A stretch of 64,000 bases of DNA from Rhynchopus euleeides (Eukaryota > Euglenozoa > Diplonemea > Diplonemida > Diplonemidae): the NCBI GenBank assembly GCA_963210315.1, contig OY723274.1:310001-374000 (forward strand), in the 5' to 3' direction. The notes below the pieces were generated by a model. It saw only the letters and a program-made list of their open reading frames with translations. It did no database searches and was not told the DNA's origin. The translations under genes were made by a program, and so were the position numbers. Shown here piece by piece: positions 1 to 11,519 of the stretch; the first letter of the stretch is position 1, and every line of letters starts with the position of its first letter.

Positions 1-620
1 GGGGTCGGATATGGGGGTCAGACGGGGTCGGGCCCCCTCCCGACCCCCATTTTTCTCGGGGGTCGGAATACGGGGTCGGAGGGGTCGGGAGGGGGTCAGA
101 AAATGGGGGTCTGGAACTTGGGGTTCGGAACTTTTGCACTATTTCTCAGGGGTCGGGTAATGGGGGGTCGCAAACTCGGGGGTCGGAGGATGAGGGGTCG
201 GCCCCCCTCCCGACCCCCTCCGACCCCCCACACAGGGTTTGCAAAACCCCGTCCTTTTGAATATTTGGAACTTCTGCGGATCCTAGTGGGGTCATTTCGT
301 GGGTAGAAGTACCAAGCTTCACTCACGAAATGTGGGTCTGGTCCAGGGATAGTCATGGGAGGCGATGCCTGGGAGGCACACACCAGGCCAACCTACCCAC
401 CCACCCAGCGGGACCCGACCCGACCCCCTCCTCGGATTTTTCACAAACCCGTTCTTTTGAATGTTTGGAGTTTGTGCGGATCGCAGTGGGGTCATTTTGG
501 CCATGGGGTGCCTGTGAACACCCCTTATTGGTGGTCCCCATTCAGGCAAATTCCTCAAGGAAATAGTAAGGCGACCCCCTCCAACCCTCCAACCCCCTCC
601 CGACCCCCTCTTATCGGGGT
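1..620 (+). repeat. GGGGTCGG-family dispersed repeat, copy 1
   Basis: Dense runs of GGGGTCGG and its complement are followed by a conserved non-repetitive block (about 230-350) and a second block (355-560). The first block returns inverted at 5590-5720. The second returns in direct orientation at 14787-14995 with high identity. Both blocks contain the word GTGCGGATCGYAGTGGGGTC or a close variant (about 273-298 and 472-497). No credible protein is encoded. It could be a non-autonomous mobile element or a degenerate satellite; the left end is cut by the window edge. Confidence 0.7.
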
Positions 621-1715
621 CTATGCCCAATATGGGGGGTCATGTGTCCGTGAGAAGCGTGAGAAAACCGAAAATCTCTGCTTTGCAAAAAAAATCGACC
701 TTCTAAGCGGTTCTGGCCCCAAAACCCTCTCCAAACCACTCCGGAAACTGGTTTTCCGGTGGTTTTGACCATTTTTGGAGCCCCCATTGCCCCAGAATCA
801 CTATGGCGAAAATAGTGCCCACCGGTGGTACCTGCCCACCCCTTAAATTTGCCCACCACCACGATACATGAGTATCAATCACTGAGTAACCCTGGGGGGG
901 ACTATTTTTGGCTCTCAGCTGTCCAAATATCGGGCAACCTCGAAAATACCGCTGTGGATGGCCAACGGTCCGGGAATGAAGTGTTTCAGCAACAGCAAGA
1001 AATGCAGCAAACTGGTGCCCACCGGTGCCCACCGCCATGATGCCATCCAAAATGGAGATCCTTTTCTCTCCCTCTTGAGAAGGACGAGTCCGCACTCGAC
1101 GAGTTTCCCGAGGAAGTTGCACTACTGCCGGGAAGCAACGATTTTGTGGAAGGATGCCACGGAACAGCGTCACAAGTATCGCACTTTCTCACACACATAT
1201 GCCCCCCCCCCCCCCCCCTTCCTTGACCACTTGCATTGCAGTTGTTTGCCTCCTGTCGTCACTTGACTTCACACAACACGGCGGGACCAGACACGGCGAC
1301 ACCTTCTTCTTACATTGCGACACACTGTTTGTCTCAGCGGTTCGACTCGAAGCGGGTGGGGGCACGGAGAGCTCCCCCTGGCTGAAAAGTGCCACTTCGC
1401 TTTGTCTAGCACGCCTCCCTGTTTGACGCGTTGACCCCCCCCCCCCCGGCTCACCCCACCCAACAAGGACGTCGTGCCACCCCCCAGGGCGGGTGGCACG
1501 ACAGGAGTGTGATGAAGCTGCATTGGTTCTACGCTGGTTCATTCCCTGTCCGTGGGCACATGGGCTTGCTACTGACCAGAAGCCTGGTTGAAACTTAACA
1601 TAAAAAATTGGGCAAAAGGCTCTGATCTCTCTACGATCTCTCACACTGCACAGAGGGCCCTTTGGCTGTCTGCTGAAGAGGTGCAGTCAGCGACGACCTC
1701 CTGCTGCCTCCTGGT
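621..1715. other. Intergenic, no gene seen
   Basis: No protein-like reading frame and no RNA gene was recognised. It contains C-runs at 1203-1219 and 1436-1447 and a short palindrome CCACCGGTGG near 819. The block at about 1325-1370 weakly resembles 63795-63830 near the right end of the window. Confidence 0.5.
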
Positions 1716-1882
1716 GGGCCTACACTACCAGATGTGACTGTGTGTGACTGAAAAAGTGAGTGGCAGCCCCACTTCCCCACATAGACTGACGAGCTGTGAC
1801 GACTTTTGTGGACTTTCTCTACGATGCAGGTCCGATAATCCGACATACAGCCAACGACGAGCTGTGACTGGCAGCGAGAGGC
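1716..1882 (-). mobile_element. Short inverted-repeat (MITE-like) element, decayed copy
   Basis: Read on the minus strand, this matches the element at 18801-18896: both share CTACCAG, a block containing GCAGCCCCACTTCCC, and GACTGACGAGCTGTGAC. In this copy the word GACGAGCTGTGAC occurs twice, about 70 bp apart, so the distal end is displaced by an inserted or duplicated segment. The terminal repeats are eroded. Confidence 0.5.
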
Positions 1883-2296
1883 TCCACCTGTTCTATTTTT
1901 ATATTGCGAGACAACATATTGCCGCCGAAGATTTTGCCAAAAAAAACCTGCGAACAGCGAAGAGCTTCTCCTTCTAACAATTACGTGTCGAATCTACTGC
2001 GGATGGGGGCGTAGGTGGGTGGGAGGGAGGGGTCAAAACGAGAAAAAAATTACAGGAGTCCTCCCACCCCCCCCCCCCACCTCCTGGGGTGTCAGAATAC
2101 TATACAAGCCTCCCCCCCCACACCCCTGCACACCCCCCTCCCTTCCCCACCACCCCCTGCGGGCCTGCGGGGGGGGTGTTCTAATGAACAGGGTTGTTTG
2201 ATAGCCGCCCCAGCCTTTCCCTCCTCCCCCCTCTCTCACACCCTGGGTGCGGGCGGTCCGCGAAAAAGTCCACCTCAGGCAACGGGGGGGGGGGGG
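1883..2296. other. Intergenic, G/C-run rich
   Basis: Homopolymer C and G runs (about 2069-2083 and 2284-2296) dominate. No gene was recognised. This is the distal 3' flank of the coiled-coil gene that ends at 2563. Confidence 0.5.
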
Positions 2297-2369
2297 TTTT
2301 TTGATCGTCGGGAGTGAATGGAAAAGTAAATCTCCCAGCACCTTCTTGCCATGTTAGTCCTTTTTGTAG
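2297..2369 (-). other. Conserved ~70-bp element in 3' flank, copy 1
   Basis: About 70 bp here match 43117-43185 with roughly six mismatches, in the same orientation. Both copies lie 3' of a minus-strand gene (2563-5071 and 43260-46007) and both directly follow a G-run. Copy 1 can pair GGGAG with CTCCC around a 17-nt loop; copy 2 keeps most of that stem. It may be a shared 3'-UTR or processing element, a small RNA gene, or a short repeat. It was not seen beside the other two host-like genes. Confidence 0.6.
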
Positions 2370-2562
2370 TCACTACACCAGATATGTTGTCCAAGGCAGA
2401 TCAATGCACAATGGGAGGGTGTGTAGCAGTTGTCTGTCAGTGGCTTGCAACGGGAGGGGGGGGGGGGGGCGACAAAGCGGGGCCCCCTGCACACCCGCAC
2501 AGCCCCTTCGCCACCCCACCCTGCTCAGGGGCCGCAGCCTCACGGGGGGCTGCAGGTGCTGT

Positions 2563-5071
2563 CTACAATGCAGGGGAGGTGAGCCCCACACCCTCATCAG
2601 CCTCGCCCTGCGCGGGACGCGATGCGGCGTGCGATCCGGCCTCCGTGCCGCAGTCCTCCATCGACCTATCCAGTGACAGGGCCACGCCCTCCTCCGCAGT
2701 CTGCAGGGAGGCGTCGTCGATCGGTGTCGCGACGTGGCCCCTTTCCCGCCCTTCCTCCTTGTCGCTGCAACTGTCCTTCTCCTTCGCGGTGTTGCGGTCC
2801 GGCTCTGATATCGGCACGGTTTCGCTCGCTGCAGAGGTCTGCTGCTGTGTGCCCTTCAGAGGGGGAGGGCTCGTCAGCCTGTGTGGTGTGTGGGGGTGCG
2901 GGGGGTGAGGGGGAGGGAGGTTCGCCAGCGGAAGCACCATTTGGAACACCTCCCACACAGGCCTGCCTGGGGCGTGTGTTGCCTGGGATTCCGTGGTGTG
3001 TGACGGGGATGTCAGAACGCACTGCATACCTTGCCTCCAGCACCGAGGGGGGGAGGTGGGAGCGTGCAGGCGCGCCGCCCAGCGCCTGCACCCTGTGGAA
3101 GGTGGAGCTGAGCTTGGCATGCAGGTGGTCGCGCTCCGACGACAGGGCGGAGGCCTGCTTCATCTCCGACACACACTCGCGGAACAGATCCTCAGCCTCT
3201 GCGGCGAACTGCGTGCGGCGCTGCTCTGCTGCGACCTGCGCTGTCAGCGACGTGATGAGATCCTGTTTATACCGCAGCTCTGCCCGCAGGGACTCCACCT
3301 CCGCCTTGTGCTCCAGGGCGACATCATCGCGCAGCCTGCGCTTGAAGTCGTCGATGCTGTGCGTGCTGAACTTGCTGTCCAGCTCTGTAGAGAGGCGTTC
3401 GCTCTGCTCGTTGCACAACGCGACCTTGCTGCGCATCAGGCGCAGCTGCTCCTCGTATGTGCGTCGCATCTCCCGCACCTCACTGAACTCCTGATCGAAT
3501 GCGGCGTTCATCTCGCGTTTGGCCTCGTGCCGCAGTGTGGAGGCCATCCCATCGAGGCGTGTGTTGAACTCACTCTCGCGTGTCTGCAGGTCGTGCTTCA
3601 GGGCAGCGTTGCTCGTGATGAGCTCGTTGATCTTCGCCGTGAGCTCCGCGCGCTGCACGTCAAACGCCTGCTGGCAGTTGCGCTCCACCTCGTGCACCAG
3701 AGACGCAGCCACGCGTGCCTCCGTGTCCCTGCACTCCAGGGTGATGCGGACGTTCTCCTCAAGCGTGCTGCGCACCACATCCTCATATTCGCGCCGCAGC
3801 TGCTGCTCCACAGACCGCCTTGTGTCGCGCTGCGCCTCGCCCTCCCTGATCAGCACCAGCTGCTCCAGCAGGCGCTGCTGATGCAGCGCATCGGCTGGCG
3901 CATGCGGGAGGGTCGCAGCGGCAGCATCGCCGGCAGGCTTGCCCTGCCCCGCTGCGCGGGGCGTGCCCGGCTTGCGCCGCGGCGTCGCCACCCCGGAACC
4001 CTTCGCCTTGCCCTTGTGGTGGTGGCGCCAGTGGGCGAACACCCAGTGCCGCTCCGTCTGCGTCAGGGCCTTCCCGAAGTGCCGCAGCAGGGTGTGCAGC
4101 GTGTCCTCCGACACCAGGCGCAGCTCGCTCTCGTGGAACTCCTTCGAAGCGGCCTTCGCAAACTTCCTCCAGGCGCTGAGCGTGAGGCTGGGCGGGGGGC
4201 TGCTGTGCAGCGACACGTCGATCCCGACGCGCTGCTGCGCCCCCTCCCTCTGGGGGGAGCACGGCGCCTCGACGCCTGCATCGCAGTAGCCCCTCGCCTT
4301 CCTCTGCAGGTAGGTCAGCAGGGACAGCGCGTCCCTCAGCAACTCGATCAGCGCTGTGTCCAGCGTCGCCGTCTCTGCGGTGCGCAGGAAGCGGAACAGA
4401 TGTGCCTTCTTCTCCAGCGTGGCATGCAGGTCCGCAGGCCCCACCAGCTGTGCCGGCACCGCCGCAACGACCGTCATCAGAGCCTGGTCGTGCTCCACCT
4501 GCACCTCCCGTCGCAGGTCCTCGATACGCTCCGCCAGCCCCAGGAGCTCCTCCAGCGCGCCCGACCTCCGCCGCGCCGTCTCCTTTGCAAACCGGTTGAC
4601 CCCGGCACGCAGGCTGGCAACCTCCACCTTCAACGCCCAGCGGCGCTGCACCTCTGCCTCTCTCTCCTGCACAGGCCTGTTGGGGTGCGCCTTGAACACC
4701 TCCCACATGTGCGTGTTGTAGAAATACTGCCTGTCCAACTCCGCACGCGCAAGAGCGCCGCCCTTCCCCTGATAGGGAAGTGGGAACACGTCCTCCTCTG
4801 CATCGCAGGTGGAGAAGCTGGCTTCGCGCGCAGATGATTTTGGGGCAGCGTCCCGCTTGCCCTGTATGCGCTGTGCCTGCTGCTGCTGCTGCTGCTGCTG
4901 TTGCTGCGGCGGCTCCCCTGCGGTCGCAGAAACCTCCATGATTCGCCCATCCGGTGACGGGGAGGCTGCGTCCTTCAGAATCATCTGCTTCGAGTGCAGG
5001 TATTCATCCTCCGTCAGCAGGTTCAGTCGTCGCGACTCCATCAGACTCCGCAGCCGCTCGTGGAGCGGCAT
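2563..5071 (-). CDS. Large coiled-coil protein of unknown function, probable frameshift near the C-terminus
   Basis: The first good ATG is at 5071 (protein begins MPLHERLRSLMESRR). The upstream open stretch is proline-rich, has no earlier ATG near this point and looks non-coding. In order the protein has a charged N-terminus, a polyglutamine tract (CAG-type codons, about 4878-4912), a helical middle region, and a long coiled coil rich in Glu, Arg and Gln (about 3100-3900). The starting frame stays open to 2666, but its last stretch is arginine-rich and artificial-looking. The alternative frame, open to a TAG at 2563, reads as a normal acidic, serine-rich tail. The switch probably lies in the G/C-run region around 2857-2910, so either the assembly has a one-base error there or the gene is mutated. 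The corrected length is about 835 aa. Family not recognised; a cytoskeletal or flagellar role would be a guess. Confidence 0.75.
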
Positions 5072-5120
5072 GGCCGGTGTGTAGGGGGGGGAGCGGGGGG
5101 TGGGACAGCAGACACCCCAC
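5072..5120 (-). promoter_or_regulatory. Pyrimidine tract just upstream of the coiled-coil gene
   Basis: On the minus strand, C-rich tracts end about 15-20 nt before the ATG at 5071. If this organism trans-splices, as euglenozoans do, this could be part of an acceptor region. No acceptor AG can be fixed from the sequence alone. Confidence 0.3.
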
Positions 5121-5464
5121 CACCCCCTGCTGCCCGCAGGGGCAGTTCCTGGGTGGCTGGGCCCAGGCTGGAGGGGGGGTTTTTTTGTGGTGGCAGTGGA
5201 AATGGACCCGGCAACCAAGTCGAAGGAGCTTTGACGGGGCGGGAGAGAGAGAGAGAAGGGTGCCGTGTGGGGTGGAGGAGGCAGAGGAGGGGGTGAGGGG
5301 GCAGAGACGCGGTGTAATGCCGTTTCCACTTCTTCTTGTTTTCTCCCACGGGGTTTCCCAAGGGAGTGTGGTGGTTTCGTTCTTCAAGAGTATCATCCCT
5401 ATTATATATAGCAGAAGATGGGTGTGTTGGGAGGGGGGGGGGGGGGGGTAGGGGGGGTCAAATG

Positions 5465-5880
5465 CCACCCTTTTACGTGGACAAACACGATTTTTCAAAA
5501 AACCGGCGCAGAGGCCCCAAAGCCCCCGTAAACCCTCCAAACCCCCCCAGATCGGTCCGGAAACCCATCGAACCCCACTTTTCCACCATTCCGGGCACCT
5601 ATCCCTGGACCAGACCCACATTTCATGAGTGAAGCTTGGTACTTCTATCCACGAAATGACCCAGTAGTCCCAAATATTCAAAAGGACGGGGTTTTGCAAA
5701 CCCTGTGTGGGGGGGTCGGAGGGGGTCGGGAGGGGGCCGACCCCTCATACTCCGACCCCCCAAGTTTGCAACCCCCCATTTTCCGACCCCTGAGAAATAG
5801 TGCAAAAGTTCCGACCCCCAAGTTTCAGACCCCCTTCCGACCCCTCCGACCCCCCGTATTCCGACCCCCGAGAACAATGG
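5465..5880 (-). repeat. GGGGTCGG-family dispersed repeat, copy 2 (inverted)
   Basis: The reverse complement of this stretch matches about 50-350: the GGGGTCGG array, the block containing GGGTTTGCAAAACCCCGTCC, and the block containing CCAAGCTTCACTCA. The inner 20-mer is degenerate here. Copies 1 and 2 flank the coiled-coil gene as an inverted pair about 5 kb apart. Confidence 0.7.
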
Positions 5881-5895
5881 GCAAGGTGACCAACG

Positions 5896-5978
5896 GTACC
5901 GGTACCAGTACCGGTACTCCGGTACCGGTACCGGTACTGGTACCAGGAAGTACCGGTACCGGTACCGGTACCCCGAAA
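5896..5978. repeat. Array of self-complementary GGTACC/ACCGGT words
   Basis: About 80 bp are built almost wholly of GGTACCGGTA-type words. They sit directly beside the GGGGTCGG repeat and are preceded by GGGCAAGGTGACCAACGG. The same arrangement occurs inverted at 11230-11310, so the array is part of the repeat family. Confidence 0.8.
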
Positions 5979-6163
5979 AAAATACAAGGCAAAACCGGGT
6001 TCCAGCCCACAAAAAACGTGGTACAGGGCCCGGAATGTGCCCGGATGGGGCGCGGTCGACCCGGGTCGACCCGGACGGCGACCCAGCGCGGTTTTCGCAA
6101 GTCCCAAAAAATCGGTCCCAAATTTCTGAAAAATCTCTATGTCTCGAAAATTTTTCCCCGTGG

Positions 6164-6270
6164 GGGGCCCTCGCTACGAGTCACTGTGAGTCACGAGTCG
6201 TCAGTTGTCAGCCAAACATGGCTGACTTCTCACTTTTTCTCACTCAGTCACACTTGGTAGCGAGGGCCCC
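6164..6270 (+). mobile_element. Short inverted-repeat (MITE-like) element
   Basis: The left end (GTGGGGGGCCCTCGCTACGA) and the right end (TTGGTAGCGAGGGCCCCC) are near-perfect inverted repeats of about 25-30 bp around a short core. A related copy with the same ends is at 18801-18896 and a decayed one at 1716-1882. There is no coding capacity. A target duplication was not identified. Confidence 0.7.
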
Positions 6271-6303
6271 CGTGGCAAAAAAAAAAAAGTGTCACCAAAT
6301 CGG

Positions 6304-6485
6304 CAAAAAAATACTACGAGAAACACTTGGCCTCTATGCTGTGAGTGTTGCATTGGACGCTTCCACCTGTGTCGCAGAATGGGACAGGTGCTCAGTTCCG
6401 GTGTGTGCAGTTCCGGTATGTGCAAAATACTACGAGAAACACTTGGCCTCTATGCTGTGAGTGTTGCATTGGACGCTTCCACCCA
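6304..6485 (+). repeat. ~60-bp direct repeat, two copies
   Basis: A block of about 60 bp beginning AATACTACGAGAAACACTTG is present at about 6307-6367 and again at 6426-6484, almost identical, separated by about 58 bp. Confidence 0.85.
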
Positions 6486-8570
6486 GGACCCTTAGGACCC
6501 AAGGACTTAGGGACGCCGCGCGAACGGTCTACTATTGAAGTGATCAGGCTCCGTCGCCCATCGTATGCATCCCTCCGATGGTAATGTACCGCTTTCTACG
6601 TTGTCACGAGCACCTTGTACGGAAAACGATCGAACCTCACTCGCTGAGGGGATCCGCCTGCCTCGGCCGTGTGCCGCCGTCGTGTGGTCAGCCTCGTGAT
6701 TCTTGGTGTGCCCTATCGACAACATGCCTGTCTCTCCAGTTGCCGCACCCGGCGAGAGAGTTGATGCGTCTCAACCCGGCGAAACTAAGGGGGCAAAGGT
6801 TGCACACAGCCCCGCCTGTGCTGCAACCACCCGCTCTTGGCTGACCCCCGACGTCTGGTGCGTTTCCCACTCCGGGTGTTGGAATCCTCACCCTGTACCT
6901 CTTCGGGATCCTCCATCCCCTGGGGAACCCTTCCCCTCGAGGCTTCTTCACGTCTCCGACATATTGGTGTGTGCCCACATGACCCTTCTTCCTGACATCC
7001 TCGATGTCGTTTTGCACCCCGGGCGATGCACTGAGACGGCCGTATCCAGGTAGTCAGTGGCCATGCCCAGCCCCTCAGCGTGACAGTCCTCTGGTGCGCT
7101 CCCAGCACCACCACCGCGACGCTCGTGCATATTCAGCCACCATGACCCGGCAGCTCTCGCCTGGGGACAGGGCTCGGCGGATCGAGAAATCACAGTCTGA
7201 AACTCGCCTCCCAGCTCCTCCGCAGCAGTCTACTGTCCGGCCGTCTTAAACTCTCGCCCTTCGGGAGCCCGGCCAACACCCGGTGCTTTCCGGCGTGATC
7301 TCGATCGCTCTGTGGCTCTCTGTGTCCTCTCCGGTCTTCGCTGGCTGCGAGCGAGTTGCGGGGTGAAGCCCAACGCGCCTCTTCATGGCGCACTGGAGAC
7401 GCTGCATGGAGTGCCCAGGGGTAGGTGTGAGAGGTGCCGGCCCTTCTGGGTGAAAGAGGGCGATCGCGCGCACTGTCGTCTCCTGAACTCCGCTCGAGCG
7501 GTGGACAACACGTTCCTGCGGCCCCCTTCCCACTGAGCTGATCCCCACTGTACCTGCCCCATCGCCCGCCTCGTAGACAGCGCATCAAACGGAGGCCCTG
7601 TGGCCCCACGTGGCGTCGATTCAGTGGTAACGCCCGGACTCAGTGTGGAGGGCGTATTTCCCGGTGCGTGAGGAAATTCGAGGCCCTGGAGGTGTGGGCA
7701 TGCCAGAAGGATTCTCGGAGTCGCCTTCTTAATGAGAGAGGTGAGTCCCCGCGGACCGGAGCTTGTCGCACGCTGCAGTCGCTGTTCGGGCTTGTCGAGT
7801 AGGCTGCTGGGTACTCGGGAAGACTGGCTGACTGCCCCCCAACCTTGTGGAATGATCTCGGCCCGCTGCCATGGCTGCGGTTTCGGTGGACCCCCTCAGC
7901 GGCGGCACCGCTGACACAGGCGATGCGGACGCGTCTCTCAGTCGCTGCTTCTTTTGCTCCCCGAGCAGTGCAGCTTGGGAGAGCGTCTCGGCTGTGTTGG
8001 ATACCTGATCTCTGTGTATGTCCCACGGCACCTCGCAGGTGTCCAGTCAGCAGCTCCCCTTCCCTGCATGGAACTGTGAGGTCGTACGTCTCAACACCGG
8101 GCCCCAGACGCCCGGAACTCCCCCTGACCCCTGTGAATAATGCAGGCTTGAATGTGTGTCCCCCGGCAGGGAGACTATGCTTCGACGGAGTATGCCCCGC
8201 TTGGGGCGTGTGCGGGCATCCGCTTGACGCCGGGGTGCGCGTAGTCGGCATTCGCGCAGATAAGCTGGGCACGACAGACGTGCCGGCTTCTCAGGGGCGT
8301 GTCCGGGGGCGTTGCATTGGTACACGAAAACTGTCGCCCTCGGAAAGCTCACGTCGCGTCACCGTGCTCGAGCTGGATCTGGCAGGCTGTGTGTGACAGG
8401 CCACCCTTCCGCCTTCAGGTGCCGTCGCTCGGGCAAAAAAGGTGTATTTCTCAATCAAGAGAGTATGCCCCTCACGATTGTGGCACGATTGTGTCTCCCC
8501 GGGTCAGGCTCGGTATTCCAGTCGAAAGCGTAAATGCCCCTCGGTACTGTGCTGGGCGGGGTTGTGTCTC
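6486..8570. other. No gene recognised
   Basis: Two kilobases with mixed composition and no long homopolymers, unlike the flanks. Reading frames reach about 200 codons on the minus strand (7640-8272) but have the arginine, serine and proline bias of chance frames. No domain, RNA gene or repeat was recognised. Confidence 0.4.
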
Positions 8571-9360
8571 GGTCAGGAGAGGAGGTGCCCCTCAGGCAAA
8601 ATCCTGCGTCTCGCGGTCGGGAGTGAGTGCCCCTCGGCAGGAATGTGTCTCGGCCAGGTGTCCCTCAGGCAGGGAATGTAATGTCTCGGCCCGGTGTCCC
8701 TCGGGCATGAATGTGCGTCTTGGTCAGGTGCCCCTCAGGCAGGGTGCCCCGTAGGCGGAAGTGTATGTCGCGGCCAGATGCCCCTCAGGCAGGGTGCCCC
8801 GTAGGCGGAAATGTATGTCTTGACCAGGTGCCCCTCGGGCAGGGTGCCTCGTAGGCGGAAGTGTATGTCTTGGCCAGGTGCCCCTCGGGCAGGGTGCCTC
8901 GTAGGCGGAAGTGTATGTCTTGGCCAGGTGCCCCTCGGGCAGGGTGCCTCGTAGGCGGAAGTGTCTGTCTTGGCCAGGTGCCCCTCGGGCAGGGTGCCTC
9001 GTAGGCGGAAGTGTATGTCTTGGCCAGGTGCCCCTCGGGCAGGGTGCCTCGTAGGCAGAGGTGTCTGTCTTGGCCAGGTGCCCCTCGGGCAGGGTGCCCC
9101 GTAGGCGGAAGTGTGTGTCTTGACCAGGTGCCCCTCGGGCAGGGTGCCTCGTAGGCGGAAATGTATGTCTTGGCCAGGTGCTCCTCAGGCAGGGTGCCCC
9201 GCAAGCGTAAGCTGTAGGTATGTCGTGGCCAGGTGCCCCTCAGGCAGGTAATGTCTCGGCGAGATGCCCCTCGGGCAGGAAAAATGCGTCTCGGCTAGGT
9301 GCCCCTCAGGCAGAAGTGGGTGTCTCGGTCCGATGCTCCTCGGCAAGATCGTGTCTCGGT
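8571..9360 (+). repeat. Minisatellite A (50-bp unit)
   Basis: The 50-bp unit contains GTGCCCCTCGGGCAGGGTGC followed by CTCGTAGGCGGAAGTGTATG. About nine near-identical copies run from about 8727 to 9226, flanked by shorter degenerate units that keep the CCTCRGGCA core. The longer open frames here follow from the repeat and are not a protein. Confidence 0.9.
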
Positions 9361-9825
9361 CAGGAAAGTAGGAGTTGGATATCACTGACGTCACTTTGCT
9401 GCATCAGTATCGACCCATTTATCAGCACCCGACTGTTGCTCTTGGTCCCGCCTTTGTCAGCGCCTCTGTGACGGAACCTCCAGCTGAAGTATGCGTTTGG
9501 AAACCTTGAGCGCGATCAAGCGTGAAGCAGGTTTTCGGCGAGGCGCGGTGATAGTCTCGATGGCTGATGGGAATGTCCTCAATCCGCTGCGGCCACGGGC
9601 GCAGCGCTGTCCCGCTGTCACGTTCATAAGCGGCGGAGGACCACCTTGAACACCACGGCGTCATCATCCCCATCTTTTTGCGCCCCTCCTTCGTGCTGAT
9701 CCCCCCGTGCACCTCGCCGTCATTTATTAGAACCAGTGCGTGGGGGTGTTGTTGTCCTCAACCGCGGCTTCGGCCCTCTTGAGACCTGACACGAGCATGG
9801 TGTGAGGGTCGTCTTCTCGGTCGGG
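9361..9825. other. Spacer between minisatellites
   Basis: Non-repetitive sequence separating two minisatellites that share a core. No gene recognised. Confidence 0.5.
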
Positions 9826-10820
9826 ATTTGGTGCCCCTCGGGCAAGATTGTGTATCTCTCGGTCGGGAGAGCGGGTGCCCCTCGGGCAAAATTTTTGTCT
9901 CGGTCAGGAGAACAGGTGCCCCTCGGGCGAGATGCTGCGTCTCTCGGTCGGGAGAGTGGGTGCCCCTCGGGCATAGTTTTGTCTCGGTCAGGATAACGGG
10001 TGCCCCTCGGGCAAAACTGCGTGTCTCTCGGTCGGGAGAGTGAGTGCCCCTCGGGCAGAATATTGTCTCGGTCAGGAGAACAGGTGCCCCTCGGGCGAGA
10101 TGCTGCGTCTCTCGGTCGGGAGAGTGGATGCCCCTCGGGCAGAATATTGTCTCGGTCAGGAGAACAGGTGCCCCTCGGGCAAGACTGCGTGTCTCTCGGT
10201 CGGGAGAGTGGGTGCCCCTCGGGCAAAATTTTTGTCTCGGTCAGGAGAACAGGTGCCCCTCGGGCGAGATGCTGCGTCTCTCGGTCGGGAGAGTGGGTGC
10301 CCCTCGGGCAGAATATTGTCTCGGTCAGGAGAACAGGTGCCCCTCGGGCAAGACTGCGTGTCTCTCGGTCGGGAGAGTGGGTGCCCCTCGGGCAGAATAT
10401 TGTCTCGGTCAGGAGAACAGGTGCCCCTCGGGCAAAACTGCGTGTCTCTCGATCGGGAGAGTGAGTGCCCCTCGGGCAGAATATTGTCTCGGTCAGGAGA
10501 ACAGGTGCCCCTCGGGCAAGACTGCGTGTCTCTCGGTCGGGAGAGTGGGTGCCCCTCGGGCAAAATTTTTGTCTCGGTCAGGAGAACAGGTGCCCCTCGG
10601 GCGAGATGCTGCGTCTCTCGGTCGGGAGAGTGGGTGCCCCTCGGGCAGAATATTGTCTCGGTCAGGAGAACAGGTGCCCCTCGGGCAAAACTGCGTGTCT
10701 CTCGGTCGGGAGAGTGAGTGCCCCTCGGGCAGAATATTGTCTCGGTCAGGAAACCAGGTGCCCCTCGGGCAAGACTGCGTGTCTCTCGGTCAGGAGAGTG
10801 GGTGCCCCTCGGGCAGGGTA
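9826..10820 (+). repeat. Minisatellite B (84-bp composite unit)
   Basis: Units of 44 bp (containing CTGCGTGTCTCTCGG) and 40 bp (containing AATATTGTCTCGG) alternate. Each opens with GTGCCCCTCGGGCA, giving about twelve 84-bp composites with variant half-units. Because 84 is a multiple of three and the units lack stops, several frames stay open together (for example 10044-10913). This is not evidence of coding. Confidence 0.9.
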
Positions 10821-11225
10821 GAATGCTGCGTCTCTCGGACGGTCAGATCGTGTGTCCCTCAGTCAGGAGAGGAGGTCTCGGTCGCTAAAAACGCGCCCCC
10901 TCGGGCAGAGTGATTGTGTCATCGCTGTTGTGTCACACCAATTGCCTCTCGGGCGGTGTGTCTTTTTTGATTTGACAACTCCGGTTTGGTGTACCTCGAT
11001 GAGCTTACCTTACCTTGTCGTCGGACACAACATATCATCGTTGTCCCAAACCCCGTAACCCACGTGAAGTGGATCATCTGAAGTGCAGAATGAGGTGGAG
11101 CAGGTGGAGCACGAAACATAAGTAAACCATAGCAAGAGAGGCCAGCAGCAGTCCCGAGTCCATCGCGTTCCTCGTAGCATTTCCCGTACCACACAGGTGT
11201 GTTATGTGCAAAAAAATTGGATTTT
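10821..11225. other. Intergenic, nothing recognised
   Basis: The minisatellite degenerates up to about 10960. After that the sequence is unique and no gene was seen. Confidence 0.4.
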
Positions 11226-11229
11226 TTTC

Positions 11230-11470
11230 ACCCGGTACTGGTACCGGTACCAGTACCGGTACTCCGGTACCAGTACCGGTACCGTTGGTCACCTTGCAAT
11301 GGGGGGTCGGGAGGGGGGCCGACCCCCTCTGACCCCATATCCGACCCCTCGATTCCGACCCCCATTCTCGACGAGGACCACCTCTGCATTTCAGGGGTGT
11401 TGTGCGGCACCTACACCAACAAAGTGACCCCACTACGATCCGCACGGAGTCCAAACAATGCAACAGAGGG
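11230..11470 (-). repeat. GGTACC array plus GGGGTCGG-family repeat, copy 3
   Basis: A GGTACC/ACCGGT word array (11230-11290) is followed by GTTGGTCACCTTGCAATGGG, GGGGTCGG words, and the reverse complement of the family 20-mer (about 11425-11448, TGACCCCACTACGATCCGCA). The order is the same as at 5465-5980 but in the opposite orientation. Confidence 0.7.
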
Positions 11471-11519
11471 AGAAACCCACGTTTCCCCGGGAAAAACCCA
11501 GGGTTTTTCCCAGATATTT

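Noticed and set aside
2993..4837. 614-codon plus-strand frame
   Set aside because: It is the antisense shadow of the coiled-coil gene, Leu/Arg/Gln-biased as expected for the complement of Glu/Ala-rich GC-rich coding sequence.
7640..8272. 210-codon minus-strand frame as a gene
   Set aside because: Ser/Arg/Pro/Gly-biased with no domain, no start context and no related copy in the window.
10044..10913. 289-codon open frame and several overlapping frames
   Set aside because: They follow from an 84-bp minisatellite with no stops in several frames on both strands; no protein signal is present.
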